Shown piece by piece: positions 7,978 through 17,203 of a stretch of 64,000 nucleotides of DNA. This DNA is from Hymenobacter roseosalivarius DSM 11622 (GTDB lineage Bacteria; Bacteroidota; Bacteroidia; Cytophagales; Hymenobacteraceae): the NCBI RefSeq assembly GCF_900176135.1, contig NZ_FWWW01000087.1:48321-112320 (forward strand), given 5' to 3'. How positions within the stretch are numbered: position 1 is the first letter of the stretch; each line of letters starts with the position of its first letter. The position numbers and the translations under genes are program-made. The notes below the pieces were generated by a model. The model had not been told where the DNA came from and did no database searches. It worked only from the letters and a program-made list of their open reading frames with translations.

Positions 7978-8898
7978 CTACAAAATCTGCGACTCCGACT
8001 TGGGTGAAGCTATGGGGGGCAAAATATCCTTGCTTGGATAAAACTTGCGCTCCTTAATATTATAGACGTTGCCTTTCACCATTACATGCAGCACCATATT
8101 TTCAATGGAGAGGGCGGCACCTTTCTTGGCCAGGCTGGCAGTATTATGCTCCAGACTGTGCCCGTCCATTATCACCACCAGATTAGAGCCGATAGTTTCA
8201 ATCAGATTGCCTTCCGTGATAAGGATGCCGGTATCCTCGCCCAATCCGATACCAATGAGCTTGGGATATAAGGCTACGCATTCAATAAGCCGGCCGAAGC
8301 GGCCGCGCTTCACGAAGTGCGAGTCGATCATGACTTTAGGCATTAAACCCAGCCCGTTTCCAATTTTTACGGCACCTTTCATCAGGGCATCGGGCACGCT
8401 GCCGCCCCGAATCATGACCTTTGACATAGCCATAGCGCCAGCGCTGGTGCCGGCGATAATAAAATTGGCGTGGTGGTGATAGCGCTCCGTGAGAACGCGC
8501 AGAAACTCGGTGTTGCCGAACATTTCCGTGAGCCGGGACTGATTGCCCCCGCTAAACATGAGTATGTCGGCTTCGCGTAGGCGGGCCAGGTGCTCAGGGC
8601 GGTCGGTGTCATCGGGCACGCGAATATCAAATACCCCCACGTTGAGGCAGTTGAGCATGGCAAAGGAGGCCACGTAAATGCGGGCTACCTCTTCCGGAAT
8701 CATGGAGGCCGTGGTAATCACCTCAATGCGCGGGTCGGCTTTGCCCGATTCGGTCACTATTCGTTTCAGAATACCTAACTCGAAGAAGTTGAGGTAGTAC
8801 TTCTTCTTGGTGCGGGGGTTAGGATAAGTGCCTTTATCTTCATTGCCACCGATGGCAATTAGTTTACCGAGAGGTTTTAGCGTTTCCAATACCAACAT
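7978..8898 (-). CDS. cphB: Cyanophycinase (serine peptidase S51 family)
   Basis: A 306-residue protein with the S51 hallmarks: LIAIGGNEDKG at the N-terminus, FSGGNQSRL near 117, and the nucleophile motif AGTSAGAMAMS near 150. SHFVKRGRFGRL near 195 and GLGEDTGI near 222 are typical of cyanophycinases. It should cut the multi-L-arginyl-poly-L-aspartate polymer cyanophycin into beta-Asp-Arg dipeptides. The adjacent isoaspartyl peptidase would finish the process, so the pair mobilises stored or scavenged nitrogen. No cyanophycin synthetase is in the window. No signal peptide is visible. Its 3' end includes a copy of the C6 motif at 8013-8024, coding for LPP. Confidence 0.9.
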   Translation of the reverse strand: MLVLETLKPLGKLIAIGGNEDKGTYPNPRTKKKYYLNFFELGILKRIVTESGKADPRIEVITTASMIPEEVARIYVASFAMLNCLNVGVFDIRVPDDTDRPEHLARLREADILMFSGGNQSRLTEMFGNTEFLRVLTERYHHHANFIIAGTSAGAMAMSKVMIRGGSVPDALMKGAVKIGNGLGLMPKVMIDSHFVKRGRFGRLIECVALYPKLIGIGLGEDTGILITEGNLIETIGSNLVVIMDGHSLEHNTASLAKKGAALSIENMVLHVMVKGNVYNIKERKFYPSKDILPPIASPKSESQIL

Positions 8899-9061
8899 TC
8901 TAGACTAGTTTAACACAAAAAACAGAGCAGTCAGCTCCAAATTTAAGCAACCTTCAGGCAACGCATGGCCTGAGTTAGCTCCATTAGCAGAGCAGCGGAG
9001 TTGGGCAATTAACACCTCAACCACTTAAATCTCCCACTTTCGGCCTTTTTCTTCCAAGGAT

Positions 9062-10876
9062 TTACGCTGGGCGGCCCAGTAGCGCGTCAAAAGTACTGGT
9101 GGCTACGGCGTGATAGTTTGGGCGGGCACGGGCATAAATAGCCTGGGCGCGGGCCTGCCCATCGGGGAGGGCCAGCAGGGCTTTATAAAGAGGAGTTAAA
9201 AATTTGCGCCGGCCCACGCGCAGCAAAAAACGCTGGGTGGCTTCCTCGGCTGGCAGATGCCCCGTAGCCAGCGCCACGGGTAGCCAAGCCGTCAGAATTT
9301 CGGCGTTACCAGATTGGGTGAGCTCGAAGGCCGCATCCAACTCCGCGATTTGCCCCCTGGATAAATCGGTGGGCAGGCCTTGTATAAAATATACCCACTC
9401 ATGCGTGCTCCACTCCGATACTACTAGGTCAGCGGCCGGGGTGCCGCGTTCCCACTGACGGCGCGCAGCATCAACGGCCGCGAAGCGCTCGGAGGTTACC
9501 GCCGGGGCCACGCTCGGAATGCCGGGGCCGTTGATCCAGGCGTCCAGCTGTAGCTTTTCTTCCAGGTCCGGTTCCTGGTCCAATAGCTCGCGGCGCAGGT
9601 AAGCCACAAAGGAAGCAGTGTCCATACTCTGAAAACTGTGCTGCGCGAAGTATTCCTTTATAAAGGCGTCGAGGCGGGGGCGGCCTATCAGGCTCTCAAG
9701 AGTAAGGAGGAGGTAGTTGCCTTTTTCGTAGGCAATATCATTGAGTCCTTCGTCAGGGTCGCGGCCGGCCAGGTTGAGGTAGAGGTGGGTGTCGGGACTC
9801 TGGGGGCCAATTTCCTCAATAGTATGGAGCAGCGCATTATGGCCCAGCATCTGGAGCATATCGGCATAGGCCGGACCATAGAGCTTCTCCATAATCCGCC
9901 GCTCAAAGTAAACGGTGAAGCCTTCATTGAGCCAGAAATCGTTCCACGTTGCATTTGTAACTAGGTTGCCCGACCAGGAATGCGCAAGCTCATGCGCTAT
10001 TAAACTGGTCAGGCTACGATCACCGGTAATAACGGTAGGTGTTACAAATGTTAATCTTGGGTTCTCCATTCCACCAAATGGAAAGCTGGGGGGCAAAACC
10101 AATAGATCGTATTGTTCCCAGCGGTACGGCCCATACAGAGCCTCCGCCGTGGCTACCATTTTTTCAAGGTCTCTGAACTCCGAGGCTGCCGCTGACAAGG
10201 TAATCGGTTCGGCGTATATGCCCGTGCGAGCACTGATGGGAGCGTAGCTCAGATCGCCCACGGCCAGAGCCATAAGGTAAGCGGGAATGGGCTGCGTCAT
10301 GCGAAAGTGGTACTCGCCCTGCGGCTCTTTCACCTGCGGATTCTCCGCGCTCATCAGCGCCAGCAGATGGGTCGGCACCCGAACCCAGGCGTCGTAGGTG
10401 AAGCGCACGCCGGGCGAGTCCTGGCAGGGGAGCCAGGTGCGCGCCAGAATTGCCTGTGATTGAGTAAACAGAAGTGGCTGCTCCCGGCCAGCGGTCTGGG
10501 CAGGTGCCAGCCATTGCAAAGCGGCTGCTTCGGGTGAGGTCTGGTAGCGAATGGTGATGGCCGTAGTCGCCGGCGTGATAGCTATGCGCAGGGCCTGACC
10601 CAGCACAGGGTCGGGAGCTGCCAACTCGTAGGTGGCAGCTGTACCATCGGGGCCATCGAGCAATACGGACTCTATCTGAAGGTCGCGGGCATCAAGATAT
10701 ATTTCGGAGGTGCCGCTAAGGTTAGTAAACTGCCAGGTGGCCTGCCCTATGAGTTTTCGCGCGGTAAAGTCTACGCTCAGCTCAAGGGTTAAGTGGTGGA
10801 CCCGGACTTCGGCGGGGCGGGCATAGCTGTGAGGATCGGCTGTAGAGAAAGAGGCAGAAACAGGGGAGGTGGGCAT
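9062..10876 (-). CDS. M1 family aminopeptidase (leukotriene A4 hydrolase type)
   Basis: About 604 residues from the ATG at 10876; a longer upstream start adds 13 residues that do not resemble the family. The exopeptidase motif GGMENP and the zinc site HELAHSWSGN with a downstream WLNEGFTVYFER glutamate (HExxH-18-E) are intact. The C-terminal helical domain is of the short LTA4H type. It should remove N-terminal residues from peptides using one zinc ion. No convincing signal peptide is seen, so I place it in the cytoplasm. Copies of the C6 motif fall within it (near 10088 and a shorter one near 9352). It is a single-gene unit, divergent from the L,D-transpeptidase. Confidence 0.92.
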   Translation of the reverse strand: MPTSPVSASFSTADPHSYARPAEVRVHHLTLELSVDFTARKLIGQATWQFTNLSGTSEIYLDARDLQIESVLLDGPDGTAATYELAAPDPVLGQALRIAITPATTAITIRYQTSPEAAALQWLAPAQTAGREQPLLFTQSQAILARTWLPCQDSPGVRFTYDAWVRVPTHLLALMSAENPQVKEPQGEYHFRMTQPIPAYLMALAVGDLSYAPISARTGIYAEPITLSAAASEFRDLEKMVATAEALYGPYRWEQYDLLVLPPSFPFGGMENPRLTFVTPTVITGDRSLTSLIAHELAHSWSGNLVTNATWNDFWLNEGFTVYFERRIMEKLYGPAYADMLQMLGHNALLHTIEEIGPQSPDTHLYLNLAGRDPDEGLNDIAYEKGNYLLLTLESLIGRPRLDAFIKEYFAQHSFQSMDTASFVAYLRRELLDQEPDLEEKLQLDAWINGPGIPSVAPAVTSERFAAVDAARRQWERGTPAADLVVSEWSTHEWVYFIQGLPTDLSRGQIAELDAAFELTQSGNAEILTAWLPVALATGHLPAEEATQRFLLRVGRRKFLTPLYKALLALPDGQARAQAIYARARPNYHAVATSTFDALLGRPA

Positions 10877-11157
10877 TGGTAGAATCCAAAAAGTGCGGTT
10901 TAATCTTTTCCTCAAAAAGGAAGGCGGGGAAAGTAAAGGTAGCCAAAACTGGTGCTGCCGGGCGGCAATGTGGTATACAAGTGTGGAAACAAAACGTGTA
11001 TATTGCCAACTGAGGCGTATTTAGCCCCCCGCGGAAACTTCGCGGGACTGAATACAGTAGAACGCCCAAGCCGCCGACAGGGACCTATCTTAGGGTAGGT
11101 TTTGTTGGGGAGGTTGCTTGGTAATACCTGCGTTTCTTGTCGCTTCTTTATTTACAT

Positions 11158-12915
11158 ATGAAATCTCTCTTTCGCTTTTCTTTTCTCACCACCTTCATAG
11201 TTTGGCTGCTGGGCCTTACAGTGCTTGCCGTGTCCTCATCGTGCAGCCAGGATCAGAAGGCTCAGATTAAGGACGCTCTCCTCGGTGCCCTCACTAGAGT
11301 TGGTGGCCCTCAGCCCAGGCTTGACAGCACGTACGTGATCCGACAAATGAGTGCTGAGCCCGCTTTCAAGGAGCACATTGAGTGGGGTAAAAAGTTTTAC
11401 AAAGAGCGAGACTACCGCTTGGGCTGGTTCCGCAACCACGAGTTAGTTCCTCAGGTCAAAACAATGCTCGGTGTGCTCGACAAAGCTGCCGATGAAGGAT
11501 TAGATCCCAAAAACTACAAAATCAAGGATTTTGACAAGCTTTTTGCCAATCTGGAGGCCGCGCAATCTGATTCGAGCAAGCGCAATGCCCTGGAAAAGGA
11601 GATTGACGTGGCTTTATCGAGCACGTATTTCAACTGGGCCTCCGACTTTTATCGGGGAACAGTAAGCCCCCAGGAAGTCAAGAATATAGATTGGCGGGTA
11701 AAGCGTAACAAGATTAAGCTGCATAAGGCCCTGATGACTATTCTTCAGGAGCGGGAAAGCACGTACCCTTATTACGAATTTGAGCCGCTGCACCCAGAAT
11801 ACAACGCCCTGAAAAAAGCGCTGGCCGACTATCGGGCGTTACAGCGCAACGGTAGCTGGCCTACTATTCCGGCCGGGACAAATCTGAAACCAGGAAGCTC
11901 ATCGCCGGCCGTTGCGCAGTTGCGGCAGCGGCTGCTGGGGAGTAAATCCGAGCCCGCTGCTACCCCGGTGCAGCCCGTAAATAACACCGGCACCGCCACC
12001 GCATCAACCACTGCTACGGCTCCAGCCGCTGTCTACGAAGGCGAATTGATACATGCTGTTAAGGCCTTTCAAACGCAAAATGGACTCAGGGCCGACGGTG
12101 TAGTTGGGGGCGAAACCCTGCGGCTACTCAACGTGCCGTTGGCGGATCGCATCGATCAGATTATGCTGAATATGGAGCGTTGGCGCTGGATTCCAAAACG
12201 ATTGGAACCGGATTATTTGCTGGTTAATATTCCCGATTACAAGCTCCACGTTGTGGAGGACAACAAGGAAGTGTTCAATATGCGGGTGATCGTAGGCAAG
12301 ACTTTAAATGCCACGCCGGTGTTCAGTGATAAGGTGGAGTACGTGGTTTTGTCGCCTTACTGGAACGTGCCCATGAGCATCATCCAAAAAGAACTGGCTC
12401 CCAAACTAGCCAATGATCCAAGCTACCTGGACCATCTGGATATGGAAGTGGTGAAAGGATATGGAGCCAAAGCGGTGCCCGTCGACCCCGGCTCCATCGA
12501 CTGGACTAACGTGGACGAGAAGACATTTAAGTATACGCTGCGTCGTCGTCCGGGCCCCAAAAACGACTTGGGTGAGGTCAAGTTTATCTTCCCTAACTCC
12601 GACGATATCTACCTCCACGACACCCCCAACGACGAGCTATTCAGCCAAAATAAGCGCGGCTTTAGTCACGGCTGCGTACGGGTGGAGGAGCCCATCAAGC
12701 TGGCCGAATACCTGCTCCGCAACAAGCCCGGCTGGAACCGGGAAACCATCCTGGACACCATTCAGGCCCGCAAAGAAAAGTATGTGACGCTGGCTGAGAA
12801 GCTGCCCGTGTACCTGGTCTACTTCACTGCCTGGGTAGGTGATGACGGCACCGTCCATTTCCGCGACGACATATACGGCCACGATAAGGTGCTGGCCAAG
12901 CAGTACTTCAACTAA
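11158..12915 (+). CDS. L,D-transpeptidase with peptidoglycan-binding domain (YcbB/LdtD type)
   Basis: About 585 residues. The N-terminus MKSLFRFSFLTTFIVWLLG is a hydrophobic export signal ending near SSSCSQ, a possible lipoprotein cysteine with a weak lipobox. Residues 60-240 are the scaffold domain. A PG-binding repeat is split by a Thr/Ala-rich linker (GSSSPAVAQLRQRL, then HAVKAFQTQNGLRADGVVGG). The YkuD catalytic domain ends with FSHGCVRVEEP, which contains the catalytic cysteine. It should form 3-3 crosslinks in, or attach proteins to, peptidoglycan in the periplasm. The ATG at 11158 is preferred over one 21 bases upstream because it starts the signal sequence. A long perfect hairpin follows the gene. 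Confidence 0.92.
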   Translation: MKSLFRFSFLTTFIVWLLGLTVLAVSSSCSQDQKAQIKDALLGALTRVGGPQPRLDSTYVIRQMSAEPAFKEHIEWGKKFYKERDYRLGWFRNHELVPQVKTMLGVLDKAADEGLDPKNYKIKDFDKLFANLEAAQSDSSKRNALEKEIDVALSSTYFNWASDFYRGTVSPQEVKNIDWRVKRNKIKLHKALMTILQERESTYPYYEFEPLHPEYNALKKALADYRALQRNGSWPTIPAGTNLKPGSSSPAVAQLRQRLLGSKSEPAATPVQPVNNTGTATASTTATAPAAVYEGELIHAVKAFQTQNGLRADGVVGGETLRLLNVPLADRIDQIMLNMERWRWIPKRLEPDYLLVNIPDYKLHVVEDNKEVFNMRVIVGKTLNATPVFSDKVEYVVLSPYWNVPMSIIQKELAPKLANDPSYLDHLDMEVVKGYGAKAVPVDPGSIDWTNVDEKTFKYTLRRRPGPKNDLGEVKFIFPNSDDIYLHDTPNDELFSQNKRGFSHGCVRVEEPIKLAEYLLRNKPGWNRETILDTIQARKEKYVTLAEKLPVYLVYFTAWVGDDGTVHFRDDIYGHDKVLAKQYFN

Positions 12916-12948
12916 AGGTTCCTTGTTCGGCCTGTCTCTCTTTACGGA

Positions 12949-13031
12949 GACTGCCTAGATTTCCTGGGCAGCAAAAGCCCCCGCGACACTAGGTCATGGG
13001 GGCTTTTGCTGCCCAGGAAATCTAGGCAGTC
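12949..13031. terminator. Very long perfect hairpin (34-bp stem) after the L,D-transpeptidase gene
   Basis: The arms at 12949-12982 and 12998-13031 are perfect reverse complements over 34 bases with a 15-base loop. The inner part GCAAAAGCCCCC / GGGGGCTTTTGC resembles the motif-based terminators elsewhere in the window; the outer part (CTGCCTAGATTTCCTGGG) is unusual. It is far longer than needed for termination, so it may also be a mobile or regulatory element. Confidence 0.8.
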
Positions 13032-13125
13032 TTGCTTACTTTGTCTCCGTATCTGGTTTAGAGAAGTCTGTTGAGATAGCAGTTGACTGCAACAGTTGCG
13101 TCTAAGACAGCTTGATTTGTAATTG

Positions 13126-13257
13126 ACATTTGTAAACCATATCGACAGTAGTTACTGATGTTAACATTAGTAACTAGTAGCAGTAAAGCAGTTTATAAAT
13201 GTAACTAAAGTGTTGATATGGCTATGATTCACTTATACTCGTACATTTGTAAATCAT
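13126..13257. promoter_or_regulatory. Candidate operator and promoter region of the XRE gene
   Basis: A 24-base palindrome at 13151-13174 (GTTACTGATGTTAACATTAG plus TAAC) has one mismatch between half-sites. A 15-base direct repeat ACATTTGTAAAYCAT occurs at 13126-13140 and 13243-13257; the second copy contains TACATTTG, a perfect Bacteroidetes -7 box 25 bases before the ATG. No well-spaced -33 TTG is seen (the nearest is 26 bases upstream). I infer autoregulation by the XRE protein. Confidence 0.45.
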
Positions 13258-13273
13258 TTGTACCGCACGTAGT

Positions 13274-13903
13274 ATGGTTGAGCGCATTCGGCAGATTCTC
13301 CAGACCCGGCAATTGAGCCCTACTCAATTTGCCGATGTTTTGGGCTTGGCGCGACCCATTATCAGCCATGTACTCAGTGGGCGCAATAAACCCAGTCTGG
13401 AAGTGGTACAAAAGATAATTGCGGCCTTTCCAGATTTGTCGCTGCCCTGGCTGCTCAGCGGACAGGGGCCAATGCTAGCTACCGCAGCGGCTACACTAAC
13501 GGCGGCAGTTGCGCCGGGCTTGATGCCGGTTGCGGAGCCTAAACGCGCTAAACGTCCTGCAACACTCGACTCTGATCCTTTAGCTGCGTCCCCAGCTGCT
13601 CCTACACTGCCATTGCCCGCCGCTGAGCCGCCTCGTGTAGTGACTCCCGCAACGTCTGCCGCCATGCCGGTAGAGGCTCCGCGCACCGCGCCGCTGTCCC
13701 TAGAGCCTGCACTGCCAAATGCAGCGGCGTCGGCTGCGGTTTCTAATACTGCCTCCCAGGGCGCAACGATGCCCGCACAGAGTCCATCGGCTGCCTCCGA
13801 TATGCTATCTGCTTTTGGGGAACCAGGCAAAACCATTCGTCGCATCGTTATTTTTTATCACGATGGCACCTTTTCTGCATACCAGCCAGAAATGATGGGG
13901 TAA
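13274..13903 (+). CDS. XRE-family helix-turn-helix regulator with long disordered linker
   Basis: A 209-residue protein. Residues 1-65 are an HTH_XRE domain (IRQILQTRQLSPTQFADVLG, then ARPIISHVLSGRNKPSLEVV, PWLLSG). Residues 70-180 are Ala/Pro/Thr-rich and probably disordered. The last 28 residues return to an ordered pattern (KTIRRIVIFYHDGTFSAY), which may be a small effector or dimer strand. It should bind DNA as a dimer; the palindrome just upstream is a good candidate for its own operator. It stands alone, between a long hairpin and a long AT-rich gap. The target beyond itself is not known. Confidence 0.85.
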   Translation: MVERIRQILQTRQLSPTQFADVLGLARPIISHVLSGRNKPSLEVVQKIIAAFPDLSLPWLLSGQGPMLATAAATLTAAVAPGLMPVAEPKRAKRPATLDSDPLAASPAAPTLPLPAAEPPRVVTPATSAAMPVEAPRTAPLSLEPALPNAAASAAVSNTASQGATMPAQSPSAASDMLSAFGEPGKTIRRIVIFYHDGTFSAYQPEMMG

Positions 13904-14416
13904 GGCGTCTTTGCTCATTTAAATGATGTGTATAGCCGCGCACAACACGGCTCAAGATAATACCTGATAGCGCCTTATCCGTGCCTAACACACAGCTTAG
14001 TTGCCCCTGTGTAACGCTTGGTCGCGTGGATCATTTAGGGGCTTATTATTCTCATAAACAGCTTTTGTACTGAGTACTGTACAATTGCTGATGGCCTACT
14101 CGGCTTATTGAAAATTAACCTGTTTTACGCTAAGATAAAGCCAGTAATATCTATGACAGGATAGCCAGCTAGATGAATAAAATTATAGTTATTACTACTC
14201 TTTCTTGATGCATATAGTTTTGTATATATAAATTATATAAAATGCTATAAATCAGTTGTTTACTATTGCTTAGTTCTAGCTAAGCTAGTGACTTATTTCT
14301 GCGCTAAGCCTATTTGCTGTTTTAACGGTTGGTTACAAAAAAGGACCCGTCGTCAATACATGCTTCGTATTACGGCAGATTAACTTAAATGCTAACAATG
14401 TTGACAGAGTGTTTGT
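13904..14416. other. AT-rich intergenic stretch without recognisable gene
   Basis: About 510 bases, distinctly more AT-rich than the rest of the window, especially 14150-14260 with runs of TATA and AAAT. I see no long frame, tRNA-like fold or strong terminator. It may be foreign or regulatory DNA. Confidence 0.5.
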
Positions 14417-14557
14417 ATGAGAAAAATCAAAGGAAGGCTGCTGATAAGATCCGCTAACAGTGTTAGCAGGCGAGACGGCATCTGGTCAAAACTGAAGTTT
14501 GTTGAGGATCTAAAAAGAGCTTCTCAAAAAACTCTTCCTTTTAAGTGGATTGAGTAA
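14417..14557 (+). CDS. Possible small protein, 46 residues
   Basis: An ATG at 14417 opens a 46-codon frame ending with TAA at 14555: MRKIKGRLLIRSANSVSRRD and a further basic part ending LPFKWIE. It is basic, with no signal peptide or known domain. The surrounding DNA is AT-rich and otherwise empty. There is no clear ribosome-binding site, and such a frame can arise by chance. Confidence 0.25.
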   Translation: MRKIKGRLLIRSANSVSRRDGIWSKLKFVEDLKRASQKTLPFKWIE

Positions 14558-14714
14558 AGATGGATAGGAGGCAGTTGCCAAATGTTATCTAGTTGCCGGG
14601 GTGAGTCAAAGCTTTGGTAGTGGATAAAGACCTAACCCAGGTAACTAGTAAAGCACAGGCGAAGCTTTTTGATGATAGCTACTGATTAACTCAGGTCAAT
14701 GCCAAGCCCGGCAG

Positions 14715-14746
14715 TTGGGAGTTTTGATAGGGGGTGCTTACCTTTG
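14715..14746 (+). promoter_or_regulatory. Consensus Bacteroidetes promoter, possibly giving a leaderless transcript
   Basis: TTG at 14715-14717, a 21-base spacer, then TACCTTTG at 14739-14746 fit the -33/-7 consensus exactly. The expected transcription start falls at or next to the ATG at 14751, so the mRNA would have almost no leader. Confidence 0.55.
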
Positions 14747-14750
14747 GAGC

Positions 14751-14930
14751 ATGAAAAAATTCCGTCTGCTTCTGCTGTTTGCTTCCTGCACCTCGCTCTT
14801 TATGACGACCTCCTGCTCAGTGCCACCAAGCGCTGAGGAAGATCCTAATGCTGATGCCGCCTACAAGCGCGCCCATCGCACGGAGATGTACCGCAAAGCG
14901 CAGAGCAGCGAACCTTCCATTCAACAGTAG
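14751..14930 (+). CDS. Small lipoprotein, 59 residues
   Basis: From the ATG at 14751 the product begins MKKFRLLLLFASCTSLFMTT followed by SC, a lipoprotein-type signal whose cysteine near residue 22 would be lipidated. The mature part is only about 37 residues, acidic then polar (VPPSAEEDPNADAAYKRAHR). No domain is recognised. An upstream TTG start at 14715 would spoil the signal peptide and overlaps the promoter. A strong hairpin follows at 14991. Probably envelope-located; role unknown. Confidence 0.65.
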   Translation: MKKFRLLLLFASCTSLFMTTSCSVPPSAEEDPNADAAYKRAHRTEMYRKAQSSEPSIQQ

Positions 14931-14990
14931 TCTCTTCAAGGTAGCCAGCCTTGGCTGTCTTAGCTTGGTAGACAGACTTCAGGACATAAC

Positions 14991-15030
14991 GCAGAAGCCC
15001 CACCCGACTCAAGTCGGGTGGGGCTTCTGC
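14991..15030 (+). terminator. Hairpin after the small lipoprotein gene
   Basis: GCAGAAGCCCCACCCGACT pairs with AGTCGGGTGGGGCTTCTGC across a 2-base loop. It is a very stable stem between convergent genes, without a long T-tract. Confidence 0.75.
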
Positions 15031-15068
15031 GTTGCTGTTCAATGTGCCTTTGAAAGACAAGCCTGCTG

Positions 15069-15572
15069 TTAGCTAACCAAAGCCGCTACTTGCTGCTCTG
15101 GGGCCGGGGCCGGAACGGGCTGGGGGGCAAAATCGGGGAGAACAATACCGGCTAGAAGAGAATTCTCCAGCAAGTCGGCCCAGGTGCGTAGGTACAGCAC
15201 TACGTCGTCACGCTGATTGTGGCGCAGGGAGTTGCGGCGCTCAAAGGGAATGGCCGCCCGAATAGTGGGGTCGGCGAGGCGTTCGAGGTGAGTCAGGTCC
15301 TGGCGGGAAAAGCCCAGGGCCAGCATTTCATCGATGGTTTGATCAATGGGCAAGCCGCTGGTGGGGCAGTAGTCGATGAGCTGCCGCTCCCAGTCGCCGT
15401 AGCGCTGCATGGCGCGGGCATGAATCTCGGCTTTGGTAAGACGAGTGACGGTTTGGGCGAGGTGGCCGCAATTGCAGCTACCCATGTGGCCCCATTGATA
15501 AGGAGCCTGGGTGGCAAGGCGCTGAGCCGTATCGCGCAGGACCTGAATAACGGGAAGAGTGCTCTTAGCCAT
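15069..15572 (-). CDS. Conserved hypothetical protein with CNCGH motif
   Basis: About 167 residues from the ATG at 15572; an upstream in-frame start would add eight residues. The protein contains YQWGHMGSCNCGHLAQ near residue 30, a Cys/His cluster that could bind metal, then a helical middle with ERRNSLRHNQRDDVVLYLR, and a Pro/Gln-rich C-terminus (FAPQPVPAPAPEQQ) that includes a C6-motif copy at 15120-15132. I recall similar uncharacterised proteins in Bacteroidetes but cannot assign a function. It is a single gene with a hairpin upstream (15652-15682) shared with the helicase 3' side. Confidence 0.65.
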   Translation of the reverse strand: MAKSTLPVIQVLRDTAQRLATQAPYQWGHMGSCNCGHLAQTVTRLTKAEIHARAMQRYGDWERQLIDYCPTSGLPIDQTIDEMLALGFSRQDLTHLERLADPTIRAAIPFERRNSLRHNQRDDVVLYLRTWADLLENSLLAGIVLPDFAPQPVPAPAPEQQVAALVS

Positions 15573-15651
15573 ACAAGGTAGATCGGGTTGGGACAAGTAC
15601 TAGATGACTTCCAAGGTTATAAGGTGAAAGAACACCGTTTTGTTTCACAAA

Positions 15652-15682
15652 AAAGCGGGACCGACTTATCGTCGGCCCCGCC
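15652..15682. terminator. Hairpin between the CNCGH protein and the DEAD-box helicase
   Basis: GCGGGACCGAC and GTCGGCCCCGC form a stem with one mismatch, preceded by an A-run and followed by a short T-run. It would terminate the helicase transcript on the minus strand. Confidence 0.6.
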
Positions 15683-15704
15683 TTTGGGTTATCCTTTCAC
15701 AGGA

Positions 15705-17117
15705 CTAGTGACCACTACCGCCGCTGCCGTAGCGACGACGATTTTGCCCCCCAGCGCTGCTACCGCTGCTCGTACGCTCGCCACCGGCGGGCCGAGGCGA
15801 AGAAGAGCGAGGGCCAGCGGCTGGGCGCCCCTGACCACCGCGGCTGGCTGACTCAGCGCCAGCACGCGGCGGACGTGCGCCACCGCCACCATCACGGCTA
15901 GGGCGGGCGGGACGACCAGCGGGGCCTTTCGGACGCTGAATTGATTCGCGACCGTTCAGCAGCACCGGCGCAATTGCCGTAGACCGGTACGGGTGCGTAG
16001 CCACGTCGATCTGCCGACGAATCAGCTTCTGGATATCCTGGAGGTAAGCGCGCTCTTCATCTTCGCAGAAGGAAAGGGCAATACCGTTGGCTCCGGCCCG
16101 GCCCGTGCGACCAATGCGGTGCACGTAGGTTTCGGGCTCGTTCGGAATTTCGTAGTTGATGACGTGGGTCAGCTCGTCCACGTCGATGCCGCGGGCGGCA
16201 ATATCGGTGGCGACCAGTACGCGGATACTGCCGGCCTTGAAGTTAGACAGCGCGCGCTGGCGGTGGTTCTGCGACTTGTTGCCGTGAATAGCTTCGGCGG
16301 CAATGTCGGCTTTCACCAGCGTCTTGACCACTTTATCGGCCCCGTGCTTGGTGCGCGTAAACACGAGCACGCGACGGATATTCTTGTCGGCGAGCAAATG
16401 CTCCAGCAAGTCCGCTTTGTCGTGCTTATCGACCATGTACACGGCTTGCGAAACCGTATCGGCCGTGCTGGACACGGGCGTAACGGCCACTTTCACTGGG
16501 TTAGGCTTCAGAATAGTGCTGGCAAGCTCCTGAATAGGGCCCGGCATGGTTGCCGAGAAAAACAGGGTCTGGCGAGCGGTCGGCAGCTTGGGCAGCACGC
16601 GCTTGATATCGTTGATAAAGCCCATATCCAACATGCGGTCGGCCTCGTCGAGCACGAAAACTTCCACATGGCGCAAGTCTACGAAGCCCTGGTTCATCAA
16701 GTCGAGCAGACGACCGGGAGTAGCAATGAGGACTTCCACGCCACGACGCAGCGCGTTGGTTTGGGGTAATTGGCCCACGCCGCCGAAAATAACGGTGTGG
16801 CGCAGCGGCAAATGGCGGCCGTAGGCGCCGAAGCTTTCCCCAATCTGGATGGCCAGCTCGCGGGTAGGCGTAAGCACCAGACAGCGAATGCGCGAGTGCG
16901 ATACATGCGCTACTTTGGCCGTCTGGGTTAGAATTTGAAGAATTGGAACAGTAAAGGCGGCGGTTTTGCCGGTGCCCGTTTGGGCTACGCCCAACAAATC
17001 GTGGCCTTCCAGCACCTGCGGAATAGCCTGCTGCTGAATAGGGGTGGGGATGGTGTACCCTTCCTCGTGCAGGGCACGGAGGATAGGATCAATCAGATTG
17101 AGTTCGTCGAATGACAT
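15705..17117 (-). CDS. rhlE: DEAD-box RNA helicase, RhlE-like, with Arg/Gly-rich tail
   Basis: A 470-residue helicase with the full motif set: FDELNL at the start, the Q motif [11 protein letters not shown], motif [21 protein letters not shown], the DEAD motif [16 protein letters not shown] (FFSATMP), and [10 protein letters not shown] near residue 335. The C-terminal 90 residues are a disordered Arg/Gly/Ser/Pro tail that usually gives RNA affinity. It should remodel structured RNA in ribosome assembly or mRNA decay, often under cold stress. The start at 17117 matches the family. A C6-motif copy falls within the tail (15742-15754). Confidence 0.93.
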   Translation of the reverse strand: MSFDELNLIDPILRALHEEGYTIPTPIQQQAIPQVLEGHDLLGVAQTGTGKTAAFTVPILQILTQTAKVAHVSHSRIRCLVLTPTRELAIQIGESFGAYGRHLPLRHTVIFGGVGQLPQTNALRRGVEVLIATPGRLLDLMNQGFVDLRHVEVFVLDEADRMLDMGFINDIKRVLPKLPTARQTLFFSATMPGPIQELASTILKPNPVKVAVTPVSSTADTVSQAVYMVDKHDKADLLEHLLADKNIRRVLVFTRTKHGADKVVKTLVKADIAAEAIHGNKSQNHRQRALSNFKAGSIRVLVATDIAARGIDVDELTHVINYEIPNEPETYVHRIGRTGRAGANGIALSFCEDEERAYLQDIQKLIRRQIDVATHPYRSTAIAPVLLNGRESIQRPKGPAGRPARPSRDGGGGARPPRAGAESASRGGQGRPAAGPRSSSPRPAGGERTSSGSSAGGQNRRRYGSGGSGH

Positions 17118-17203
17118 TGAAAAAGATAAAAGGAGCCACCCCTAACTAATACGGTAGGCGGCAGCCGACAAAAACGCGGCTTGAAAAACCGGTCGAAAAA
17201 GAG

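Noticed and set aside
15993..16769. Long forward frame of 258 codons opposite the helicase
   Set aside because: The reverse strand encodes a complete DEAD-box helicase with all motifs; this is its shadow.
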